From CAVPDG01 sp963702535 (GTDB lineage: Bacteria; Chloroflexota; Anaerolineae; Anaerolineales; UBA4823): 16,318 nucleotides of DNA. The notes below the pieces were generated by a model. That model saw nothing but the letters and a program-made list of their open reading frames with translations. It did not search any database and was not told the DNA's origin. The stretch lies in the NCBI GenBank assembly GCA_963702535.1, contig CAVPDG010000027.1:1-16318 (forward strand), read 5' to 3'. Below, in pieces: positions 9,160 to 16,318 of the stretch (position 1 is its first letter; each line of letters starts with the position of its first letter). Both the position numbers and the translations under genes were made by a program.

Positions 9160-9570
9160 TCACGAAGGCTGTAACCTACCGGCGTTGAGCACTTCTTCAA
9201 CCGCACTGCACAGGTCCGCGGAGCCGACCGGCTTGGTCAGGAACAGGTCAGCGCCGGCATCCAGTCCAGCCTGGATATCGGCGGGCATGCAGCGGGCGGA
9301 GAGGATGATGACGGGAATGTTTTGCAAGCGGGGATCGTGGCGCATGGTACGCAATACATCCAGGCCCGACACATCCGGCATCATCAGATCGAGCAAAACT
9401 ACATCCGGGCGCTGGCGCGTGACCATTTGGATGGCTTGCCGCCCACCGGAAGATTTGAAGACCTGGTAGCCGCTCAGGTGCATCATCTCGACCAGCATCT
9501 CGGCTGTATCCAGCTCATCATCGACGACCAGGATGCTCCTGGTCTGCATGGCGGTCAGGTTATCCATCAT
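9160..9570 (-). CDS. Single-domain response regulator (CheY-like receiver)
   Basis: Intact 136-residue protein made only of a receiver domain. Key residues are Asp17 and Asp18 (metal binding, VVDDELDTAEM), Asp61 (phosphoacceptor, LLDLMMPDVSG), Ser91 (SARC, the usual Thr/Ser switch) and Lys113 in the TKP motif. There is no DNA-binding or enzymatic output domain, so it must act through a partner or serve as a phosphate relay. No sensor kinase lies in the window. The start could be any of Met1, Met2 or Met8. A TAAAAT box lies 9-14 bases before the first ATG, so the gene might have its own short-leader promoter inside the run; that is weak evidence because no -35 is visible. Confidence 0.9.
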   Translation of the reverse strand: MMDNLTAMQTRSILVVDDELDTAEMLVEMMHLSGYQVFKSSGGRQAIQMVTRQRPDVVLLDLMMPDVSGLDVLRTMRHDPRLQNIPVIILSARCMPADIQAGLDAGADLFLTKPVGSADLCSAVEEVLNAGRLQPS

Positions 9571-9616
9571 ACTATGCTGATTTTACCTCATGGAAGGGTT
9601 CTGTGCAGGACCACCT

Positions 9617-10956
9617 TCACGGCTGCTCATCCAGCAGGCGGCGGTAGTCCTCGGGCGTATCGACATCCAGCAAGAGGCGTGGGTCGTGCCAGGGGACCCA
9701 GTGGACAGGATAGCGGGAGAATAACTGGCGCCCGCCGGCGTCGCCGCTGAGGGAGGAAAAATCTGCCCAGGTGCGCCGGTCGAAGAGCACCGGATTGGAG
9801 CGGCGCCCGTCGACCATGGGGGCGACGATGGGTGATAAGCTGGCGGCATGCGCCTCGATCAGCGCCTGCAGCAAGCTCTCCTGGATAAAAGGCTGGTCTG
9901 CCAGGAAGAAGATCACCGAGCCAGCTTCGGGTGGCAAATGCCCGATGCCCAGCTTGACAGAGGTGCTCTGCCCTCCTGCCATTCGAGATTGTGGACCAGC
10001 TTCACATCCAGCCCCTGCAGCGCCAGGCGGATCTCCGGCGTATAAGCGCCGCTGACGACGATCAGCGGCGAAACGCCGGATGCCAGGGCGACTTGAGCGA
10101 CGCGGCGGACGAGGGGCACGCCCTGGTATTCAAGCAGCTGCTTGGGCGACCCGTAACGGCTGGCGCCGCCGGCAGCCAGGAGGATGCCCGCCACCGGCTC
10201 GTGCACGGCGTAGATCTCGCTCCGGACCAGGGAAGCGATCAATACCGCATGGTACGCCGGAAAGAAGGACGGCTGGTCCGGGCGCCCCAGCAGCATGGCA
10301 TGCGCCTGGGATTGCAGGAGATCCGTATCCGCCTGGTTGAGCAAGAGGATGCGCCGGGCGCCGGGCGGGATGCCCTTCAAGCTGCCCTGTGGGTGCAGCA
10401 GAACCCGGCTCAGCGCGGCGGGGTCGATGGTTTCACCGGGGGAAAGCCCCGAGATCCGGGCGAACTCCTGCGGACGGTGGGCGGTTTGCGCAGAGAGAGG
10501 CTTGCCCAGGGCGGACAAACCCGCCACGACCACCACCGTATCGACAAAAGCGGGGATGACCGGCTCGTGGGCGGCGGGAGCTTTGACGGGTAGCTGGCGC
10601 GAGCCATCGGCTTCCACCAGCAGGGGGGCGTGCATACCGTCCGCCAGGCGCAGCAGGAGAGCAAGAGACTCGCCGGAAAGACCGCCCAGGCGTCCCGATG
10701 CATCCGGCGGGGCGGTACACACCGTTATCCCCTCCAACGGGTGGGCAAAGAGGGCTTCGACCTGAGATGGCGATTCAACGAGGATATGGCGGTCGCCGAG
10801 CTGCGCCTGCTCCACGGAGAGGTGCGTGGTGGTAGTGACCAGTACGGGCGCAGAGAAATCACGCGCCAGGCGGTAAAGGGCGGTCGTCTTACCGCCCGCG
10901 CCGACGAATGCCAGTCGCGGAGCGGGAGACAGGCGCAGGGAATGGAGCAGGTTCAT
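9617..10956 (-). CDS. YqeC-MocA fusion: selenium cofactor protein YqeC plus molybdenum cofactor cytidylyltransferase (one frameshift)
   Basis: About 446 residues in two fused domains. Residues 1 to about 235 are YqeC-like: a FVGAGGKTTALYRLA nucleotide-binding loop, VTTTTHL, and VEADGSRQLPVKAPAAHEPVIP. The rest is a MocA-type nucleotidyltransferase: GILLAAGGASRYGSPKQLLEY (pyrophosphorylase loop), NLEWQEG, FFLADQPF with the metal-binding Asp, and LDVDTPEDYRRLL at the end. MocA adds CMP to molybdopterin to form the dinucleotide cofactor of xanthine dehydrogenase-type enzymes. YqeC is associated with the labile-selenium form of these enzymes, with unknown chemistry. A missing base in the run at 9971-9973 breaks the frame between NLEWQEG and QSTSVKLGIG. 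The start at 10956 is preferred over an in-frame upstream Met since it begins the YqeC domain 13 bases after yqeB. Confidence 0.88.
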
Positions 10957-10969
10957 TGAAAAGAACAGC

Positions 10970-11781
10970 TCAAGTCCATAGCGTCGCCCGGAGCTCTTTG
11001 TGGGACAGGATCGCCTCCAGCACACCGCCCCCTACCGCCAGGGCTTTATCCGAAACCAGGCTGCAGAAGCTGGGATCGTCGCGCGGGTCGACATCGCCGA
11101 TCTTCAACCCCGCTGAAACGGCTACACCATCATGCAGCAAGCCGCGCAGCACACCAGCAAACGGCGCGGCAACAGCCACCCCGGCGACCTGCGCCACGGC
11201 CTGACCGGCCTCCACGTGCTGCCCTATCTCGAGGCGTGCTTCCAGGATGCCATCCACGGGGGCGCGCAAGACGCGCTCGCCGGACTGCCCGCGCACCGGA
11301 TCCGGAGATCCGGTATCCGGGGCGGCGCTCCCCTGCCAATAGACGCGCCCCAGGCGGTGGCCGCGCAGGGTCTCCACAACAGCATGGCAGTTCTCGCCAA
11401 CCACGAAACCGGGTCCGAGACCGATGATCAGGGTGACCGGGGTGGGGAGCAGCTCGGCAGGACGCTTCAACATGCGGGCGTCGACCAGCACGGTGGGATG
11501 CAGAGACTTGACCGAGCTTGCCTGGGGATCGACCAGCACGGGGATATGCCCCTTGGCAAACACCTGCAGGATGTTCAAGTGTCGGAGGCGTCGGCAACGC
11601 GGCGAGCGCCGACCTCTTCCACGCTGACCGACCCGCTGTAGATCGCCTCACTAAAAGAGACAAGGCGGCGCACGGCTAAAGGCTGGGCGATCTCGGTGAT
11701 CACCACGCGCAGCCCGGCGCGATGCAGGCGCAGCGCGACGCCGCTGGCAAGGTCGCCGCCGCCGCGGATCAGGACGATCAA
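10970..11781 (-). CDS. yqeB: YqeB family selenium-dependent molybdenum hydroxylase maturation protein (one frameshift)
   Basis: About 270 residues when joined. The N-terminus VLIRGGGDLASGVALRLHRAGLRVVITE is a Rossmann-type glycine loop, followed by RRLVSFSEAIYSG; after the break come GHIPVLVDP, VDARMLKR, LIIGLGPGFVVGENCHAVVET, the biotinyl-like LRAPVDGILEARLEIGQHVEAGQAVA, and the terminal DKALAVGGGVLEAIL. This is the EF2563/YqeB family, which co-occurs with SelD and YqeC in genomes predicted to make selenium-containing molybdenum hydroxylases. A missing T near 11576-11580 splits it into two frames (DASDT then NILQVFAKG). It lies 23 bases after the hydroxylase subunit gene and 13 before the YqeC-MocA gene, consistent with one operon. 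Confidence 0.88.
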
Positions 11782-11804
11782 CTTCGCAGTCCTTCACTCA
11801 TGCG

Positions 11805-14018
11805 CTACGATTTCTCCGGCGCCAGCTTACCCAGGCCGCGCAGGACGCGCTCTGGGGTCAGCGGGAACTCGTGGAACCACACGCCGGTGGCATCATGGAC
11901 GGCCGCCATCACCGCCGGCGCGACAGGCAGGAAGGGCATCTCAGCCATGCCGCGGCCCCCCAGGGACCGTGGGATCGGGAAATTCCAGGATGAGCGACTG
12001 CACCTGCTCGGGGACATCCAGCACGGTGGGGATCAGGTAGGTGGAGAGATGCGGCGTCTGCACGTAGCCGTCCTTCTGGACGAAGTTCTCCAGGATGGCG
12101 TAGCCCGCCGCCTGGACCACCGCGCCCTCGATCTGGCCGCGGACCTGCTGCGGGTTGATGGCTTTGCCGACATCGTTGGCGGAGACACATCCAGCAGGTG
12201 CACGTGCCCGGTCTCGGTATCCACTTCGACGGTGACTGCCTGGGCGACATAGCCGTAAGCCAAGTTCGGCTTGGAGTTGCCGGTCTCGGGATCGAGCATG
12301 GAGGGTCTTGGGCGGGCAGGTACTGGTATGTGTGGCGATGGCCGGGACGCTCCTCGTTTTTCCATTTTTCCAGCGCCTGCTCGCAGGCGCCTTTGATCGA
12401 ATTGCCCGCCATGAAGGTCATGCGCGAGGCCGAGGCAGCTGCCGGAATTGCCGGTGAGGGCGGTGTCGGAGACCACCATCTCTACCTTCTCGAACGGCAC
12501 GCCGAGAGCCTCGGCGGCCATCTGCGCCATGGCGGTATGCGTGCCCTGACCCACGTCGGCGCCGGCATGGTGCACCACCACGCGCTCGATCTCCGCCGCC
12601 CCGTGCAGCTCCACCGTGGCGGTGCAGTTCTCCTGGTAGCCGAAGGAGAAGCCGACGTTCTTGAAGGCGGCGGCATAGCCGATGCCGCGGCGCAAATGCG
12701 GCTCGGCGGGCGGCTCCTTGCAGCCTGGGCTTTCAATGCTGCGGCTGCCTTGCCGACCTCATCCACCACCTCGTACAGCGAAACGCCACCCGGCAGCGGC
12801 GTGCCCACCGAAAGCAACGAGCCCTCGCGCAGCAGGTTCTGCAGGCGGATCTCGACCGGGTCGATGCCCAGCGCTTCCGCCAGGCGGTTCATCTGCATCT
12901 CGGCGGCAAAAGCGCCTTGCGGACCGCCGAACCCGCGGAAGGCGCCGTTGGGCAGGTTGTTGGTGTAGACGGCGCAGGAATCCACGCTCACGTTGGGGAT
13001 CTCATACGGGCCGGTGCACATCAGGGTGGCGTTGCCGAGCACCTTGGGGGAGGTATAGACATAGGCGCCGCCATCGGCGATGACATCCACCTGGGCGGCG
13101 ATCAGCTTGCCCTCGCGCGTGGCGCCCCAACGGGCGCGCAGAATGTAGGGATGGCGCTTGTGGTGCCCGATGATCGATTCTTCCCGGCTCCAGATGATCT
13201 TGACCGGGCGGTCGATGCCGCGCTGGTGCAGCCGCAGGACTGCCAGGGCCAGCACGATCTGGACGGACATATCCTCCCTGCCGCCGAAGGCGCCGCCGAT
13301 GGCGGGATAGATCACGCGCACCTGGTCGAGCGGCAGGTCCAGGGCATGGGCGATCTGCTCCTGGTCTTCGTGCGTCCACTGCCCGGCGACCTGGACGGTG
13401 ACCCGGCCTTGCTCGTCGATGTAGGCAATGCCGGCTTCGGGCTGGAGAAAGGCGTGCTCCTGGGCAGGGGTGCGGTACTCGCCTTCGATGACCACGTCTG
13501 CCTGGGCAAAGGCTGCAGCGACATCCCCCTTGCGGATCCGGTAAGCGCACAAAGACATTGGAATCGCGCTCCGGATGGAGCAAAAGGGCGCCAGGCTGCA
13601 TCGCTGCTTCGGGATCGGTGATGGCGGGCAGGTCTTCGTACTCCAACGGCGATCAGATCGCGGGCTCGGCGGCGATCTGCTCGGTCTCCGCCACGACCAG
13701 CGCCACCTGGTCGCCGACAAAGCGCACGCGGTCGGCGAAGGGCTTGCCGGAGCCAGGGCCGCACAACACGGGCTGATCGGGCATGATCCAGACCGTACTC
13801 ATTGACGGGAACGTCGTTGGCGGTGAAGACGGCCAGCACGCCCGGAAGGGCCTCGGCCCGCGGTGTCGATGCGCGCGCACGATGGCATGCGGGCGTCCGG
13901 CGAAGAGGATCTTCATGTGCGCCTGATTTGGGAGGTTGATATCTCCCGGGATAGAGCGTTTTTCCGGTTACTTTGCCTTGGCGTCGATCCGCTCTACAGA
14001 TTGACCCATCACTGCCAT
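11805..14018 (-). CDS. Xanthine dehydrogenase family molybdopterin-binding subunit (multiply frameshifted)
   Basis: Reconstructed length about 738 residues, normal for a stand-alone large subunit. It starts MGQSVERIDAKAKVTGKTLYPGD after frame repair and carries HMKILFAGRPHAIVRA, RFVGDQVALVVAET, IGGAFGGREDMSV, FRGFGGPQGAFAAE (cofactor/substrate arginine segment), HHAGADVGQGTHTAM and, near the end, RGMAEMPFLPVAPAV containing the presumed catalytic Glu. It hydroxylates a heterocycle or aldehyde using water and passes electrons to FeS and FAD subunits, neither of which is adjacent. Genes directly downstream (YqeB, YqeC-MocA) suggest the selenium-dependent subclass. Frames change near 13970, 13945, 13860, 13640, 13530, 12740, 12440, 12310, 12190 and 11965. 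ATG 14018 is chosen for its GATGAGG about nine bases upstream; an in-frame ATG at 14009 is the alternative. Confidence 0.88.
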
Positions 14019-14036
14019 ATAGAAACCTCATCCCTA

Positions 14037-14081
14037 TCAGATACCCAAATCATCCAACATCAGAAGAGAAAAATCAGACAC
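14037..14081 (-). CDS. Possible 14-codon leader ORF upstream of the hydroxylase gene
   Basis: A GTG at 14079-14081 lies five bases after a perfect AGGAGGT (14087-14093) and opens MSDFSLLMLDDLGI, then TGA. It is in the same frame as the hydroxylase ATG but three in-frame stops separate them, so it is not an N-terminal extension. The ribosome site is the best in this part of the window and has no other gene to serve. It could be a leader peptide or a remnant of a displaced start. In a sequence with frequent indels it could also be a broken longer reading frame. Confidence 0.3.
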   Translation of the reverse strand: MSDFSLLMLDDLGI

Positions 14082-14086
14082 GGAAT

Positions 14087-14093
14087 ACCTCCT
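14087..14093 (-). promoter_or_regulatory. Strong Shine-Dalgarno sequence AGGAGGT
   Basis: Perfect AGGAGGT on the minus strand, five bases before a GTG. It lies about 70 bases upstream of the hydroxylase start, too far to serve that start directly. Confidence 0.5.
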
Positions 14094-14165
14094 CAAAGAC
14101 AATCGGGACTAAAGACGGATAAACAAGGATTAATTATCCAAGTAGCTACCCTTTACATTCCATTT

Positions 14166-14191
14166 ATCCGTGCCATCCGTGTTGATCCGTG
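14166..14191. repeat. Triple ATCCGTG direct repeat
   Basis: ATCCGTG occurs at 14166-14172, 14175-14181 and 14185-14191, spaced 9 and 10 bases apart, in the AT-rich gap between the hydroxylase gene and the membrane protein gene. The near-10-base period matches one DNA helical turn. It could be a protein-binding array or a member of a dispersed intergenic repeat. The rest of the 14019-14226 gap holds no other convincing feature besides the leader ORF. Confidence 0.5.
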
Positions 14192-14226
14192 TCCAATGAT
14201 TTTATTCGGTGTCCTCGATATCAAAT

Positions 14227-14675
14227 CTAAAAGCCTGGGAGCAGGGGACGGAACCAGGGCATGCCGGCAATCAATAACAGCACCGAGAGGGCGTACCACA
14301 GTCCGGCGCGTTTGAACTTGCCGGTACTGTCCTGCGCTTTCTTGGAGAAGGCGCTCCCCAGGTGAGCAAACACGACTGCAAGCAGCATCACCAGGGCATG
14401 CTCGATGGCGAAGAAGCGCAGCCCAGAATTACCCATAGCCGCCCCGAAATCCTGGAATGCGGACCGCGTGATGGGGCTGAAAATAAAATATAGCAGCAAG
14501 CCAAGCAGGAGCTGGATGTCCATGGCGATGGTGTAGTACATGCCCCACTTGCGGTCGCGCGCGGACCATTCTTCTTTCCGAACCAGCCTAGGAAGTACAG
14601 GACAACGATCACGATGCCAATGATCAGGGCAAACCAGCGGATGATGTTATGCGCTGCCAGAAGGACGGGATACAT
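14227..14675 (-). CDS. Four-helix membrane protein, 'cytochrome b-like' (frameshifted)
   Basis: About 149 residues after joining two frames near 14560. Four hydrophobic helices are visible: LLAAHNIIRWFALIIGIVIVVLYF, then MDIQLLLGLLLYFIF, FAIEHALVMLLAVVFAHLG and ALSVLLLIAGMPWF. Histidines fall in helices 1 (AAHNIIRW) and 3 (IEHALV and FAHLG), compatible with haem ligation. Similar small proteins in Bacteroidota are often annotated 'cytochrome B', but haem binding is not proven and the family has no settled role. It has a TATAAT promoter of its own on the minus strand and lies 208 bases before the hydroxylase start, so co-transcription with it is uncertain. A GGAGG sits 13 bases before the ATG, rather far. 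Confidence 0.7.
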
Positions 14676-14720
14676 AAAAGGTTCATTGCCTCCATTCAGA
14701 GATGATGTTGGTTTGCCCCT

Positions 14721-14749
14721 ATTATAAGGCAATCGGGCGGCTCGGAAAA
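14721..14749 (-). promoter_or_regulatory. Probable promoter of the membrane protein gene
   Basis: On the minus strand a perfect TATAAT (14721-14726) is preceded, after a 17-base spacer, by TTTTCC (14744-14749), a weak -35. The predicted leader is about 40 bases and contains the GGAGG of the membrane protein gene. Confidence 0.5.
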
Positions 14750-14801
14750 GCTGCCCGAAAGTGCTTGCCTTGCAACCGGCAAAGACATTCTTCATGGGGA
14801 G

Positions 14802-14835
14802 CACTCAAAAGTTGTTAGGATACAACCTTTGAGTG
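14802..14835. repeat. 14-bp inverted repeat upstream of the abiE promoter
   Basis: CACTCAAAAGTTGT (14802-14815) faces ACAACCTTTGAGTG (14822-14835) around the spacer TAGGAT, with 13 of 14 bases complementary. It lies 20 bases upstream of the abiE -35 box and lacks a T tract, so an operator is more likely than a terminator. AbiEi antitoxins studied elsewhere repress their own promoter by binding inverted repeats, which makes this the leading candidate site. Confidence 0.6.
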
Positions 14836-14855
14836 CACCCTCTTCATGATTGTGC

Positions 14856-14884
14856 TTGACAAAAGCATAAAAGGCGGTTAGTAT
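14856..14884 (+). promoter_or_regulatory. Sigma-70 type promoter of the abiE operon
   Basis: Perfect TTGACA at 14856-14861, a 17-base spacer, then TAGTAT (5 of 6 matches) at 14879-14884. Transcription should start near 14891, about 37 bases before the abiEi ATG. An imperfect palindrome ATTTCTAATTGTAAAT (14885-14900) overlaps the expected start and may be a second operator. Confidence 0.8.
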
Positions 14885-14927
14885 ATTTCTAATTGTAAAT
14901 AATAATATGAACATAATGAAATAAACA

Positions 14928-15537
14928 ATGAGATATCGAGAGTTTGAGTCCATGATTAGGGAATTACCTGCATTTAGTTTGAATGATGCACGCAAGGTTG
15001 ATCCTGGGTTTCATCGGCAACAGTTACATTACTGGCATAACCAGGGATACATTAAACCACTGGCTGGAGGTCATTATGTCCTGGCTGATCAAACCATTGA
15101 TGAGAGGTATTTATTCAGGGTAGCCAATCAAATATACCAGCCTTCCTACGTCAGTCTGGAGTTAGCGTTGCTTACTACGAAATCATTCCCGAATCCGTGT
15201 GGGTGTGACAAGCGTCAGTTCCCGAAGACCAAGCACTATGAAACCGACTGGGTGATCGAGCTATCGGAGCGTCAAGCCCGAATATATGATTGGATATCAG
15301 GCGAGAATATTGACCGGGCGCAGATACAACATCGCCAGCCCAGAAAAGGCAATATTGGATTATTTGTATTTACACGCTGAAATCAATTCGATTACGGATT
15401 TTGAGGAGCTGCGCTGGAATAGGACGCAGTTGCACGACCTGCTGGACCGATTGTTTTTTACAAAGCTTGAACAACTTATGGATAAAAGAGCCCTGGATAC
15501 CCGGGTTACCCGATTGATGGAGTATCTGAATGCTTGA
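14928..15537 (+). CDS. abiEi: AbiEi-like type IV antitoxin, winged-helix transcriptional regulator (frameshifted)
   Basis: About 200 residues. The first 55 residues form an AbiEi-type winged helix (FESMIRELPAFSLNDARKV, LHYWHNQGYIKPLAGGHYVLAD). The core contains YQPSYVSLELAL, a YYEIIPESV segment, TKHYETDW, SYRSVKPEYMIGYQ and RRYNIASPEKAILDYLYLHAEIN, the SPEKAxLD block being the most diagnostic of 'transcriptional regulator of viral defence' proteins. The middle (about 15165-15300) switches frame several times. In characterised AbiE systems this protein represses the operon and counteracts the toxin. Its end overlaps the toxin start by 8 bases (ATGCTTGA), the usual arrangement. Base composition is clearly lower in GC than the genes to the left, suggesting acquisition. 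Confidence 0.85.
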
Positions 15538-16315
15538 TTTAGAGCAAATAAAAAAAGAGTATCCCGCCTCGCTACAGGGGTTTGATAGGGCAATGATCCG
15601 GCAGTACTTGCAGTATAAAATCTTACAAGCAATTTTTGAAAGTAAACAAGCCAGCGAGCTCTCTTTTCTGGCGGCACAGCTTTACTAGTTGTACATGGAA
15701 ACAGTCGCTTTTCAGAAGATATCAATCTGGATAATTTTAGCTTGAGCTGGAAGACGTTTGGTGAGCTTATCAAACGAGTGAAACTATATTTGGAGATGGA
15801 AGGGTTTCTTGTAGAGACCAGCCTGGTAGCAAGAAACGCCTTTCATTGCGATCTAAAGTTTCCAGAATTGCTTTTTGAGCAAGGTTTATCCCCTCACCAG
15901 GGAGAGAAAATCTTCATCCAACTGGATACGCTAGCTCAAGGGTATGACTATCAGCCCGAGATCAAGATATTAAAAGAAAATTCCGATGTCTTTACCGAAA
16001 TCAGAGTGACTCGATTAGACGCTCTGCTGTCACAAAAAATATTTACAGCCGTCCAGCGCAAACGTCCGAGAAGGAAGAGATTTTTACGATATCACATTTC
16101 TATTCAGTAAAACCAAGCCTGACTATGAGTTTATAAACCAGAAGATGGGGATTACCTCACCCGAAAAATTACGCCAGGAGTTGCTTCTGAAGAACCGGGG
16201 ATATTGATTTTGATGCAACTTGCAGCGGATGTCGCCCCATTTTTAATCACGCAGGAGCAGGTAATTAGAGTGGTTAAATTCAGAGCAATTCTGGGAACAG
16301 GTGGAGCTGGAATAA
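15530..16315 (+). CDS. abiEii: AbiEii-like nucleotidyltransferase toxin (frameshifted)
   Basis: About 262 residues after frame repair. After a helical N-terminus (EYPASLQGFDRAMIR, YLQYKILQAIF) comes the nucleotidyltransferase motif LSFLGGTALLVVHGNSRFSEDINLDNF, then LSQKIFTAVQRKRP, RDFYDITFLFSKTKPDY, MQLAADVAPFL and FWEQVELE before the TAA at 16313-16315. AbiEii/MenT-type enzymes modify tRNA acceptor ends and stop growth on phage infection. Here the second acidic residue of the DxD pair is Asn (codon 15724-15726), unlike the usual SEDIDFD. Frames change near 15670, 16050-16080, 16200 and 16280. GGAG at 15519-15522 inside abiEi is its ribosome site. An ATG immediately follows the stop at 16316, where the window ends. 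Confidence 0.85.
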
Positions 16316-16318
16316 ATG

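Noticed and set aside
12198..13621. Long plus-strand open frames across the hydroxylase gene
   Set aside because: They lie opposite well-conserved molybdopterin-binding motifs and encode low-complexity, unrecognisable protein.
14792..14995. 67-codon minus-strand ORF with a hydrophobic stretch
   Set aside because: It crosses the abiE promoter and abiEi start; the hydrophobicity comes from AT-rich promoter DNA read in reverse.
1..16318. CRISPR array, insertion sequence, tRNA or integrase
   Set aside because: No regularly spaced repeat array, transposase, terminal inverted repeats, cloverleaf or recombinase motif was seen on either strand.

Overview
The window looks like a GC-rich chromosomal segment of a Chloroflexota bacterium, most likely an Anaerolineae-type lineage and probably from a metagenome. 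This is inference: the evidence is the run of Thr/Pro-rich 'TPT' linkers in a membrane-anchored protein, a DapA-family/LipM/DUF503/SDR/penicillin-acylase gene mix, and a selenium-type molybdenum-hydroxylase maturation set. The right end (from about 14.8 kb) is visibly more AT-rich and looks like a small acquired defence island.

Reading the genes needs one warning. Most long genes are broken by single-base indels, often in G or C runs, yet the conserved motifs continue in the next frame. Dihydrodipicolinate synthase-like, DUF503, RsfS and the response regulator are uninterrupted; nearly everything else is not. The simplest reading is uncorrected long-read sequencing error rather than mass pseudogenisation, so full reconstructed spans are given as CDS and the breaks are described.

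Layout. 1-338: non-coding, structured at the very left edge, ending in a promoter whose -10 lies so close to the ATG that the first gene may be leaderless. 339-5666, plus strand: DapA-family aldolase, overlapping a membrane-anchored protein with FG-GAP-like motifs, overlapping a LipM-like octanoyl/lipoyl transferase, then a DUF503 protein and an atypical SDR, closed by a strong intrinsic terminator at 5675-5707. 5746-8113, plus: penicillin acylase family Ntn-hydrolase. It converges with only two bases of separation on a long minus-strand run.

The minus-strand run reads from 14018 down to 8116: molybdopterin-binding subunit of a xanthine dehydrogenase-type hydroxylase, YqeB, a YqeC-MocA fusion, a single-domain response regulator, ThpR (2'-5' RNA ligase family) and RsfS. 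The first three form a coherent module: the catalytic subunit followed by proteins tied by comparative genomics to selenium-dependent molybdenum hydroxylases, plus the cytidylyltransferase for its cofactor. FeS and FAD subunits are not next to it. Upstream are a possible 14-codon leader ORF, a triple ATCCGTG repeat and a four-helix 'cytochrome b-like' membrane protein with its own promoter.

14802-16315, plus: an inverted repeat, a strong sigma-70 type promoter, and overlapping abiEi/abiEii genes of a type IV toxin-antitoxin (abortive infection) system. The window ends three bases after the toxin stop codon.
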